From JACQFZ01 sp036396275 (GTDB taxonomy: Bacteria > Pseudomonadota > Gammaproteobacteria > Acidiferrobacterales > Sulfurifustaceae), in assembly GCA_036396275.1 (NCBI GenBank), contig DASWLD010000195.1:1-14070 (forward strand): a stretch of DNA of 14,070 nt, in the 5' to 3' direction. A model generated the notes under the pieces. That model saw only the letters and a program-made list of their open reading frames with translations, had not been told where the DNA came from and searched no databases. The translations under genes and the position numbers were made by a program. Below, piece by piece: positions 7,435-14,070 of the stretch. Each line of letters opens with the position of its first letter. The first letter of the stretch is position 1.

Positions 7435-8142
7435 CTAACTCTTCACCAAGTCTCGCGCGGTGTTGGACAAACGTATCAATTCCGTTTGCAGGCGCCGCCG
7501 CAGCGGCTCCAATTCCGTCAGTCGCGACTTCTTTTCAACGTGCATCGGTGCGCCGATCACGACCGCGATTCGCGAGCGCCACTTGGGGAGAACAAAGCGA
7601 TCCCACGAGTTCAGCTGCCAGAAGGAATTCGCGGCCGCCGCCATCGGCACGATCGGCGCTTGGGTCATTTGCGACAGCATCAGCGGGCCCGGTTTGCTCT
7701 CGAAGCACGGGCCGCGCGGACCGTCGGGCGTATTGGCCGGCGATACATGGTCGCGCGTGATGGCAACGTGCAAATCGCGCAGCGCCTGCGCGCCGGTGCG
7801 GCTGGAGGAGCCGCGTATCACGCGCGCGCCCCAGCGGCGGAAAAGCCGAGCCGGTATCTCGCCGTCGCGGGAGGGGCTGACCAAGAAGCCGGCGTTGAAA
7901 CCGTGCATTGCTTTTAGGTCCATCAAGTAGAGGGCACACAGCAGATTCTGTTGGTGCCAATAACAGGGAATGAACGGCTGACGGCGTTCGATCAGTGCTC
8001 GGACGGCAGACTGCTCGCCGTGCACGTCGACCTTGACGGTGCGCCGCAACCCGGCGAGATAGACCGACAATACGGGCACGGCGAGTTCCGACTTCAGGTT
8101 CTTAATCCACTGGCGCGGGCTGATCGCGAGCTCCTTCGTCAC
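7435..8142 (-). CDS. DUF374 lysophospholipid acyltransferase-family protein
   Basis: With a GTG start at 8142 the product is 235 residues, near the family norm. The DUF374 signature is clear: a WH pair with His63 (CYWHQQN), SRDGE at 91-95, RGSSSRTGAQALRD at 110-123 and TPDGPRGP at 138-145, then QAPIVPM and SWDRFVLPK. The family belongs to the PlsC/LPLAT fold and is assumed to acylate membrane lipids; no precise substrate is established. The frame extends upstream to 8313 through PPTase coding DNA, and an ATG at 8208 is possible, but that would mean a 107-base overlap. The GTG gives a 41-base overlap with the upstream gene. A good Shine-Dalgarno, GAAGGAG, lies just inside the GTG, six bases before an ATC codon, so the true start could be an unusual codon slightly later. 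Confidence 0.78.
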   Translation of the reverse strand: MTKELAISPRQWIKNLKSELAVPVLSVYLAGLRRTVKVDVHGEQSAVRALIERRQPFIPCYWHQQNLLCALYLMDLKAMHGFNAGFLVSPSRDGEIPARLFRRWGARVIRGSSSRTGAQALRDLHVAITRDHVSPANTPDGPRGPCFESKPGPLMLSQMTQAPIVPMAAAANSFWQLNSWDRFVLPKWRSRIAVVIGAPMHVEKKSRLTELEPLRRRLQTELIRLSNTARDLVKS

Positions 8143-8800
8143 CCAGCAACTGTTCGATCGAAACCGCGTGCATGGTAATGCATCGCTCGGCGATGTCGCT
8201 AGCGACATGGGCGATATAATCGTCGGCCAATGCCACGGGATACAGATGCCAGCGCGTGCCTCGGTAGTCCGCCGTCGCGTCGTCCGTATGCACGCGCGCC
8301 ATATCCCAAACACCGCCGTTGCCTTCGGCCTTGATCACGGCTTCTTTTTGCGTCCACAAGCGGAAGAAGGCCCGCGCGTCGGCGTCGGACGGCGCGCGCT
8401 CGTTCGACGACAGGATGCGCCGCAAGAGCGCGGCCGCGTTCACCGGTCGAAGGCGCTCGCAGTCGATGCCGACGCGGCCGGTTTCCGTGATCGCGCACGC
8501 GACCAGCGATGCGGCATGGGTCAGATTGAAGTCGCAGCGTCGCTGCGGCCAGCGCGGCTTGCGCTCGGCGTCGAACAAGAGCTGCGACAAGGTGAAATCG
8601 GCATGACCGCGATCGCGCAGCGCGAACCGCAGCAAGCACCACCCGAGCGCGGAGTTGACGCGCGCTTGCGACGGCCGGATGTGCAGAATTCGGTCGCGTT
8701 TGGCGGCGGGGAGCGTGTCGATGCAGGACGCGACGCGGGGTTCGAGCGCGGAAGCGCTGACATTTTGCGCATCGGTCCGTATACAATAGACATGAATCAT
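8102..8800 (-). CDS. Sfp-type 4'-phosphopantetheinyl transferase
   Basis: This 232-residue protein has the two-lobed Sfp arrangement. KPRW is at 81-84, FNLTH at 91-95, VGIDCE at 110-115 with the magnesium-binding Asp113 and Glu115, and WTQKEAVIKAEG at 149-160 with Lys152, Glu153 and Lys157. It would transfer phosphopantetheine from coenzyme A to a serine of a carrier domain, turning apo- into holo-carrier. The obvious nearby client is the carrier domain at the end of the acyl-AMP ligase encoded at 10172-12196. It is divergent from the P450 gene, whose predicted promoter lies inside its first codons. Sfp-type enzymes usually serve secondary or specialised pathways, while AcpS serves fatty acid synthesis. 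No strong ribosome binding site precedes the ATG. Confidence 0.9.
   Translation of the reverse strand: MIHVYCIRTDAQNVSASALEPRVASCIDTLPAAKRDRILHIRPSQARVNSALGWCLLRFALRDRGHADFTLSQLLFDAERKPRWPQRRCDFNLTHAASLVACAITETGRVGIDCERLRPVNAAALLRRILSSNERAPSDADARAFFRLWTQKEAVIKAEGNGGVWDMARVHTDDATADYRGTRWHLYPVALADDYIAHVASDIAERCITMHAVSIEQLLGDEGARDQPAPVD
8757..8787 (+). promoter_or_regulatory. Candidate sigma-70 promoter for the P450/acyl-AMP ligase operon
   Basis: CTGACA (8757-8762, one mismatch to the -35 consensus) is followed by TATACAAT (8780-8787). The best -10 readings are TATACA with a 17-base spacer or TACAAT with 19. Transcription would start near 8795, leaving a leader of about 60 bases before the P450 ATG at 8853. 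The site lies inside the 5' end of the divergent PPTase gene, so the two directions may interfere or be coregulated. This is assigned from consensus only. Confidence 0.4.
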
Positions 8801-8852
8801 GTCGCTATGCCCACGCCGACGTTTTCAGTTCCGGAACCGCCGACATCGTTGA

Positions 8853-10175
8853 ATGCCAAGTTCTCACAATAGTAACGCCGACGCGCTGCCGCCCGGTCCG
8901 GGCGAGAAAATCGATTTACAGATTAACGAAGCGTCGTTTCGGCACATCCAGTCCCTGGTGCAAAGCTATCCCGACATCTGCCGGATATCGGCGCGCAGCC
9001 GCAAGAGCGACAGCTATCTCTTGAATGACCCGACGCTGATCAAGCACGTTCTGATCGATAATTACAAGAATTATACGAAAGGAATCGGGTTTGAGCGGGC
9101 GAAATTACTGCTCGGCAACGGCATCATCGTGAGCGACGGCGAGCAGTGGCGCCAGCGCCGGCTCATGGTGCAGCCGGCGTTCCGACGCGAACAGCTGAAG
9201 ATCCTCACCCGGACCATCCAAACGGTCAGCCAGGCGCTGCTCGGACGTTTGCGCGAACGCGCGCGCCGTCGCGAGTCGATCGATCTGAGCGCCACGATGA
9301 GCGAGTTCGCGCTCGAGGTGATGTTGCGCAGCCTGTTTAGCGACGATCTCGACAGCATGATGACCGAGACCGGGGGCAATCCGTTTGCCATTTTTACCGA
9401 GGTCCACGAGCGCGACATGAATCTCGCGCTCAAATTTAGAGCGCTAACCGCCCTGATGAAATCGGTGTTCGCGCGCCGCCGCGAAAGCGCAACCGAATAT
9501 CCCGACATGCTCGGCGCGTTGATGGCGGCGCGCGATTCCCACGGTCAACCGATGAACGACAAGGCGCTATTGGACGAGGTGATGACGCTGATCGTGGCCG
9601 GCCACGAAACCAGCGCGCTGACGCTGAGCTGGATGTGGTACTTGCTGTCGCAGCATCCCGATGTCGAGCGGCGATTGCTCGCGGAGGTCGACACGCTCGG
9701 CGGCAAAATGTCGCCCGACTACGAGGATCTTTCGCGCTTGACGTTCTGCAAGCAGGTGATGCACGAGGCGCTGCGCCTCTATCCACCGGTGTGGTTGTTT
9801 TCGCGCCGCGCGCGGCAAGACGACAATGTCGGGGGATATCGGATTCCGGCGGGTTCGGATATTTTCGTTTCGCCGTATTTCCTGCACCGGCGCGAAGCCG
9901 TGTGGTCAGACGCCGAACGCTTCGATCCCGATCGCTTCGCCGAACCGGGCGCGGAGAAGAGCCATCGCGCGACGTATATTCCCTTTTCCGCGGGGCCGAG
10001 GAAGTGTATCGGCGACGTTTTCGCCGCCCAAGAAGTCCAAATTCACATGGGCACCGTCGCGCGGCACATCGTGTTGCGGCATGAATCGGGCGATCCGCTC
10101 GAATTCGATTTCGGGTTGAATCTTCGCTGCAAGAACCGAATCAAAATGATTCCGCAAGAGCGAACCGCGTTGTGA
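8853..10175 (+). CDS. Cytochrome P450 monooxygenase, probable fatty-acyl oxidising type
   Basis: The protein has 440 residues, a normal bacterial soluble P450 with no membrane anchor. The I-helix AGHET (249-253) holds the acid-threonine pair for oxygen activation. The K-helix ExxR is Glu305-Arg308 (EALR). The haem loop FSAGPRKCIG has Cys385 as iron ligand. The N-terminal third (DGEQWRQRRLMVQPAF near 92-107) resembles the fatty-acid-oxidising CYP4/CYP102/CYP110-like group, but the family cannot be fixed without a search. No redox partner gene is in the window, so electrons must come from ferredoxin or flavodoxin elsewhere. The stop codon overlaps the GTG start of the acyl-AMP ligase by four bases, implying coupled translation and a shared pathway, probably oxidation of a free or carrier-bound fatty acid. 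Confidence 0.93.
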   Translation: MPSSHNSNADALPPGPGEKIDLQINEASFRHIQSLVQSYPDICRISARSRKSDSYLLNDPTLIKHVLIDNYKNYTKGIGFERAKLLLGNGIIVSDGEQWRQRRLMVQPAFRREQLKILTRTIQTVSQALLGRLRERARRRESIDLSATMSEFALEVMLRSLFSDDLDSMMTETGGNPFAIFTEVHERDMNLALKFRALTALMKSVFARRRESATEYPDMLGALMAARDSHGQPMNDKALLDEVMTLIVAGHETSALTLSWMWYLLSQHPDVERRLLAEVDTLGGKMSPDYEDLSRLTFCKQVMHEALRLYPPVWLFSRRARQDDNVGGYRIPAGSDIFVSPYFLHRREAVWSDAERFDPDRFAEPGAEKSHRATYIPFSAGPRKCIGDVFAAQEVQIHMGTVARHIVLRHESGDPLEFDFGLNLRCKNRIKMIPQERTAL

Positions 10176-12196
10176 GCGAATACCGGACGTTAATCGAAGC
10201 GCTGAATGCGAACGCGACCGATGCCTTGAGCGTGACGTTCATCGACGGTGCGCGGAACGAAGTCGCCGTCACCTACCAGGATCTGCGGCTGCGCGCGCTG
10301 CGGCTATTGCATGTCTTGCAGCGTCAGGGCCTGCGGCCGGGCGATGAATTGATTTTCTTTCTCCGCAGCAATGAAAACTTTATCGACGCGTTTTGGGCCT
10401 GCCTCTACGGTGGCATCGTCCCGGTCCCGGTTGCGGTCGGCATCAGCGACGAGCATCGCTCGAAAGTGTTTCGCGTCTTCGCGCGGTTGCAGCGACCGCG
10501 CCTGCTGACCGACGGAAAATCGCTGCCATTGCTCGAAGGGTTCGCGCAAGCGGCCGGCATGCGACGGGACTTTGCGTCGATCCGGACACGGTCGCTGGTA
10601 TTCGATGAAATCCACCCGGGCAGCGCCTTGGGCGAAGTGCACGAGCCCGACGAAGAAGCGCTCGCGTTCATTCAGTTTTCCTCCGGCTCGACCCGTGACC
10701 CGCACGGTGTATGTCTGACGCATCGCAATGTGCTGACCACGGTCGTTGATCTCGGCAATCGCGCCGAATACCGGCCGGGCGATATCAGCCTCAGCTGGAT
10801 GCCGCTGACCCACGATCTGGGCTTGATCGGTTTCCACATCAATATGATCGTTTTCGGCATCCGCCAGAACATCATGGCGACCGAACTTTTCAGCCGGCGG
10901 CCGCTGCTGTGGCTGCAAAAGGCGTCCGAAAAACGGGCGACGCTCCTGAGTTCGCCCAATTTCGGTTTCCGCCATTTCTTGAAAATGTACCGTTCGCGCG
11001 ACGATCACGATCTCGACTTGTCGTGCGTTCGCATGATCATGAACGCCGCCGAGCCGATCTCGGTCGGTTTGAGTCATGAGTTCCTGGATACGATGGGGAG
11101 GCACGGCCTCGCGCGCTCGACCATTTACACTTGCTACGGTTTGGCGGAGGCGTCGCTCGCGGTCAGTCTTCCGGCGCCCGGGAACGAATTTGAGTTCGTC
11201 GAGACCGACCGAAATAGTTTGAACCCGGAACAAAGCGTCCGTTACGTGAACGCCGGCGATCCGGATGCGGTGCGATTTGCAATCGAAGGTCCGCCCGTCG
11301 AACGTTGTCGCGTGCGCATCGCCGCCGACGAACGCGATCTGGGCCAAGATGTTATCGGCGAAGTGCAACTGCGCGGTCCGAACGTGACCGCCGGTTACTA
11401 CAACGACGCCGAGGCAACCCGGGAACTCTTTACCACGGACGGATGGCTGCGCACCGGCGATCTCGGTTTTCTGTACAAGGGGCAAGTGGTCATCACCGGG
11501 CGGTTGAAGGACATCATCTTCGTCAACGGCCAGAATTTCTATCCGCACGATTTGGAAGCGGTCGCGCTGGCCGACGATCGTCTCGAGATCGGCAAGGTGG
11601 CGGTGCTCGGTGTTCGCAAGAACGACGCCGATCACGACGACGTGTTGGTATGTGTCCTGTTTCGCGGCGATCTGAGCGAGTTCGTGCCGATCGCGAAGAA
11701 CGTCCGGCTGCAAATCACCAAGCAGACGGGCGTCGAAGTAACGCACGTCTTGCCGGTTCGGCGAATCCCCAAGACCACCAGCGGCAAGGTGCAGCGCCGA
11801 TTTCTCGCCGACGCGTATTTGCGCGGCGAATTCGATGAGGCGATCGCCGATATCGGCACGCCGCCGCCGTCACCGGACGCGGTTTCGGGCGTCGAGGCTT
11901 CTCCCGACCTCGGTTCCTTTCTCAAGTCGATATTCGATCGGATCGTCGCCGAGCGGCACGTGGGAATGCAGGACGATTTTTTCGAAATCGGCATGAGTTC
12001 GCTCGAGCTGGCTCAAATCCACGAGCAAGTCGATGAAACCTATCCGGGCGTTCTGGATATCACCGATTTGTTCGAGCATCCGACGATTGCGTCGCTCGTG
12101 GGTTTCTTGCGCGACAAGCTGGCCCAGCCGGCGCAGGTCGAACCGGGCGGTCTCGCCGCCGCCGGTCGTTCGGACCGCGGCTCGGCGGGGCGCTAG
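10172..12196 (+). CDS. Fatty acyl-AMP ligase with C-terminal acyl carrier domain
   Basis: This 674-residue fusion begins with GTG inside the P450 stop (GTGA). Residues 1 to about 560 form an adenylate-forming enzyme: FSSGSTRDPHG at 169-179 is the ATP-binding P-loop, followed by SWMPLTHDLGLIGF (typical of fatty acyl-AMP ligases), a CYGLAEASLA motif, DGWLRTGDLGF and GRLKDIIFVNGQNFYP in the hinge, and KTTSGKVQRR with the C-terminal lysine. After a Pro-rich linker (about 565-580), residues 585-650 are a carrier domain with DDFFEIGMSSLELAQ; Ser610 is the predicted phosphopantetheine site. It would make acyl-AMP from a fatty acid and load the chain on its own carrier. The carrier motif has GMSS where GxDS is usual. 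There is no thioesterase or reductase domain. Confidence 0.9.
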   Translation: MSEYRTLIEALNANATDALSVTFIDGARNEVAVTYQDLRLRALRLLHVLQRQGLRPGDELIFFLRSNENFIDAFWACLYGGIVPVPVAVGISDEHRSKVFRVFARLQRPRLLTDGKSLPLLEGFAQAAGMRRDFASIRTRSLVFDEIHPGSALGEVHEPDEEALAFIQFSSGSTRDPHGVCLTHRNVLTTVVDLGNRAEYRPGDISLSWMPLTHDLGLIGFHINMIVFGIRQNIMATELFSRRPLLWLQKASEKRATLLSSPNFGFRHFLKMYRSRDDHDLDLSCVRMIMNAAEPISVGLSHEFLDTMGRHGLARSTIYTCYGLAEASLAVSLPAPGNEFEFVETDRNSLNPEQSVRYVNAGDPDAVRFAIEGPPVERCRVRIAADERDLGQDVIGEVQLRGPNVTAGYYNDAEATRELFTTDGWLRTGDLGFLYKGQVVITGRLKDIIFVNGQNFYPHDLEAVALADDRLEIGKVAVLGVRKNDADHDDVLVCVLFRGDLSEFVPIAKNVRLQITKQTGVEVTHVLPVRRIPKTTSGKVQRRFLADAYLRGEFDEAIADIGTPPPSPDAVSGVEASPDLGSFLKSIFDRIVAERHVGMQDDFFEIGMSSLELAQIHEQVDETYPGVLDITDLFEHPTIASLVGFLRDKLAQPAQVEPGGLAAAGRSDRGSAGR

Positions 12197-12283
12197 TCGA
12201 CCCCGGAGAATTTTCGCCGGAGGGGCTTTGAGCAGAGCATCAACGCCGTTGTGCCGGCGAAAGCCGAACCCGGAACGTAAAAC

Positions 12284-12301
12284 ATCGGCCGTTAGGCCGA
12301 T
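12284..12301 (-). terminator. Hairpin spanning the stop codon of the AraC-type gene
   Basis: ATCGGCC (12284-12290), loop GTTA (12291-12294), GGCCGAT (12295-12301) is a perfect 7-bp stem. On the minus strand the loop contains the TAA stop of the regulator gene, and the stem is followed by GTTTTA, so it reads as a short Rho-independent terminator. On the plus strand it is preceded by AAAA but not followed by a T tract, so it would not stop the incoming acyl-AMP ligase transcript well. Confidence 0.5.
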
Positions 12302-13260
12302 TCCGGAGCCGGCTTTCGTCCGAACGTGTGCGGTTCCACGAGCTGTCCGACCTCCGCGGCTTTGCGCGCGGCCCGGCGCGCTTCGCCGGGACCGATTCCG
12401 CGCGCGCGTTTGAACGCGTGGCGAAAGGCGGCTTCGGTCTTGTAGCCGACGGCCTGCGCTATACCGGCCACCGAGAGCCTAGGGTCGTGCAGCATGTGCT
12501 CGGCCAGCTGCATGCGCCAGGCGTGGAGATAGTCCATCGGCGAGGTGCCGATGCACTCGCCGAAGCGGCGTGCAAACGTGCTGCGGCTCATGTTCGCCTC
12601 GGTTGCCAGCCGATCCACGTCCCATTCCTCCCCCGGGTCGCCGTGCATGGCCGCGAGCGCCAGGGCCAGTTGCGGGTCGCCAAGCGCGGCCAGCAATCCG
12701 GTCAGCTGACCGCCGGTGCGAATGTAGTAGCGCAAAAGCTGAATGAGCAGCGCTTCGGCCAACCGCTCGCGCATGGCCTCGTAGCCGGGCGCGGTACCGT
12801 CGTACTCTGACAACATAAGCCGCGTGATCGACGCGAGTTCAGCGGAAGCGAATTCGTCCTGGCAATGCCCGACCAATACCGGCGGCAGCGAACGCAGGAT
12901 CGGATTGAACGAGCGGGTTTCAAACTCGACCGCGCAGCTGATCAGCGTCTGCATGCGCGCCGCGTCCGTGGCGCCAGGGACGACGGTGTGCGCTCGCCGT
13001 GCCGGCGTGGCCGTGAACTGATGCCACTGCGGCTGTGGAAAGAACACCACGTCGCCTTCGTTCAACTCGAGCGGTTCGTCGTAGAGATTGCAGTGAAGCC
13101 AAAGTGGACCGTTTCCAATCAGGTGAAACAGCGCTTTCCCGGAGTCGCCGAAGTCGACCGCCCAATCCCCGCCGTATTTGCCCGAACCGATCAACTCGAT
13201 ACGAAACCGCAGGCTTCGCAGCACGTTCGTGAGCACATCGGGCTTGGGCGTCTTCAGCAT
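12292..13260 (-). CDS. AraC-family transcriptional regulator with N-terminal cupin-type sensor domain
   Basis: The ATG at 13260 gives 322 residues, the usual size of the AraC/cupin_6 group. The frame continues upstream to a TTG at 13380, but those extra 40 residues do not resemble the family and would put a repeated upstream motif inside coding DNA. The N-terminal half has GDWAVDFGDSGKALFHLIGNGPLW in two adjoining parts and ELNEGDVVFFPQPQWHQF, the beta-barrel sensor pattern. The C-terminal hundred residues carry both AraC helix-turn-helix units: DVDRLATEANMSRSTFARRF and SVAGIAQAVGYKTEAAFRHAF. Members often respond to small organic molecules or redox stress and act on neighbouring genes. The likely targets are itself and the divergent lipoprotein gene; control of the P450 operon that converges on it is possible but not shown. 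Confidence 0.88.
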   Translation of the reverse strand: MLKTPKPDVLTNVLRSLRFRIELIGSGKYGGDWAVDFGDSGKALFHLIGNGPLWLHCNLYDEPLELNEGDVVFFPQPQWHQFTATPARRAHTVVPGATDAARMQTLISCAVEFETRSFNPILRSLPPVLVGHCQDEFASAELASITRLMLSEYDGTAPGYEAMRERLAEALLIQLLRYYIRTGGQLTGLLAALGDPQLALALAAMHGDPGEEWDVDRLATEANMSRSTFARRFGECIGTSPMDYLHAWRMQLAEHMLHDPRLSVAGIAQAVGYKTEAAFRHAFKRARGIGPGEARRAARKAAEVGQLVEPHTFGRKPAPESA

Positions 13261-13281
13261 ATTCGCGAGCGCCGCACGAAT

Positions 13282-13345
13282 ATCGTATGGCGCGATCCCT
13301 TGGTAGCTTGCCGTACTCGCCGGCGATCGTAAATCGTATGGCGCG
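13282..13345. promoter_or_regulatory. Paired 13-bp direct repeats, candidate operator
   Basis: ATCGTATGGCGCG occurs exactly at 13282-13294 and again at 13333-13345, same orientation, with starts 51 bases apart (about five helical turns). A further partial copy, ATCGTA, is at 13326-13331. The pair sits just upstream of the AraC-type gene start, in the 192-base space shared with the divergent lipoprotein gene. AraC-family proteins commonly bind direct repeats on one face of the helix. Binding is inferred, not shown. Confidence 0.5.
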
Positions 13346-13452
13346 CGGACCTTGCAAGCGATCAGCTCGGTGCAAGGCAAGCGTTGGCATCAACCTTGTC
13401 GTTACCTTATCCGGGCTGCCGACATCTTAACTGACGCCTACAGGAGAAGGAC

Positions 13453-14010
13453 ATGTTTCATACCGCTCGATATCTGCTACCCACGTTACTCTTGGCCGGC
13501 TGCGCCACGTCGGCCGAACACGACAGCCACTATTCATCGCAGGCCCGGCAACAAACGCAGGCGCCGCTGGCGCAGCTGGTTCGTCAAGCCACGGCGCGAT
13601 TCAAAGACGTGCAGGTCGCGCTCGCCGAAGGCTATGCGCCGTTTCTCGGTTGTGTCAGCGGCGGCAACGGCGGCGCGATGGGCATCCATTACGTCAACGG
13701 CGCCTTGCTGGACGGCACCTTGGAAGCGTCTCGCCCGGAGGCGCTGATGTACGAGCCGAAGGCGGATGGGAGCTTGCGGCTGGTCGGCGTTGAGTACCTG
13801 ACGTTCGCGGAAAAGTGGCATGCGGCAAACCCATCGGCGCCGGTGCTGGAGGGCCATGTCATGAGCTACGCCGGAAGTCCGAATCGCTACGGCATCCCTC
13901 CGCACTATCAGCTGCACGTCTGGGCTTGGGAGCATAACCCCAGCGGCACGTTCGCCGATTGGAACCCGAGCGTTTCGTGCGAAGCGCAGGATTTGGCGCG
14001 GAAGCGGTAG
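13453..14010 (+). CDS. Small outer-membrane lipoprotein of an uncharacterised conserved family
   Basis: The 185-residue product has a short lipoprotein signal: a hydrophobic run, then LLAGC with the lipid-carrying Cys17. Ala18 at the next position favours outer-membrane sorting. A strong site (GGAGAAGG) precedes the ATG. After a polar Gln-rich stretch (29-46), the conserved part begins: GYAPFLGCVSGG at 60-71, GAMGIHYVNG at 74-83, PEALMYEP at 95-102, LVGVEY at 110-115, HYQLHVWAWEHNPSG at 151-165 and DWNPSVSCE at 169-177. I recognise this pattern from hypothetical proteins in many bacteria, with no established role. Cys67 and Cys176 could form a disulphide, and the repeated His/Trp motifs might bind a ligand or metal; both are guesses. 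The gene is divergent from the AraC-type regulator, which may control it. Confidence 0.85.
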   Translation: MFHTARYLLPTLLLAGCATSAEHDSHYSSQARQQTQAPLAQLVRQATARFKDVQVALAEGYAPFLGCVSGGNGGAMGIHYVNGALLDGTLEASRPEALMYEPKADGSLRLVGVEYLTFAEKWHAANPSAPVLEGHVMSYAGSPNRYGIPPHYQLHVWAWEHNPSGTFADWNPSVSCEAQDLARKR

Positions 14011-14070
14011 CCCGAAGCAGACCCGACGCCTGCGTGTCTTGTGGCGCCTGCAACTGTCCGAGCATATGCT

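Noticed and set aside
8168..8872. Rightward open frame of 234 codons over the PPTase gene
   Set aside because: It is antisense to the clear FNLTH, VGIDCE and WTQKEA motifs on the minus strand, and its own product has no recognisable features.
10304..11746. Long leftward open frame (480 codons) antisense to the acyl-AMP ligase
   Set aside because: Its translation shows no domain, and it mirrors a gene with all family motifs intact on the plus strand. Long antisense frames are expected in GC-rich codon usage.
12197..12240. Terminator for the acyl-AMP ligase operon
   Set aside because: CCCCGG and CCGGAGGGG can pair only with a bulge, and the following CTTTG is too short a T tract, so no confident call is made.
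13261..13380. N-terminal extension of the AraC-type regulator to a TTG at 13380
   Set aside because: The extra 40 residues do not resemble the family and contain the direct-repeat DNA. The ATG at 13260 gives the normal protein length.

Overview
The window looks like part of a chromosome from a Gram-negative, GC-rich (above 60% by eye) proteobacterium, most likely a gammaproteobacterium. The reasons are a recognisable RsmJ rRNA methyltransferase, a TtcA tRNA thiolase, two LpxL/HtrB-type acyltransferases (outer-membrane lipid A chemistry), a Tat-exported molybdoenzyme and a lipoprotein. Nothing points to a phage, plasmid, insertion sequence or CRISPR array.

Left part (1-4399). The 5' half of rsmJ runs leftward off the window edge. 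Next is a 669-base gene-free gap. Its centre (539-756) is a compact element of seven consecutive hairpins enclosed by a 10-bp inverted repeat. Then comes a rightward molybdenum hydroxylase operon: a [2Fe-2S] subunit (iorA-like) and a Tat-exported molybdopterin subunit (iorB-like). A GC-rich hairpin with a T tract follows, and then mocA, the cytidylyltransferase that would make the cofactor form used by this enzyme family.

Middle part (4496-8800), all leftward. In transcription order: a Sfp-type 4'-phosphopantetheinyl transferase, an overlapping DUF374 acyltransferase, ttcA, and two tandem overlapping LpxL-family acyltransferases. Four of the five genes concern acyl or carrier-protein chemistry.

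Right part (8853-14010). Divergent from the phosphopantetheinyl transferase is a two-gene operon with a 4-base stop/start overlap: a cytochrome P450 and a fatty acyl-AMP ligase fused to a C-terminal acyl carrier domain. With the neighbouring phosphopantetheinyl transferase these could form a small self-contained module: activate a fatty acid, load it on the tethered carrier, oxidise it. No PKS, NRPS or thioesterase gene is visible, so the acceptor of the acyl chain is unknown; the adjacent acyltransferases are candidates by position only. A leftward AraC-type regulator with a cupin-like sensor domain closes this block. A 13-bp direct repeat lies just upstream of it, in the space it shares with a divergent small lipoprotein of an uncharacterised conserved family.

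The most unusual items are the seven-hairpin element, the P450/acyl-AMP-ligase-carrier module, and the direct-repeat operator candidate beside the AraC gene.
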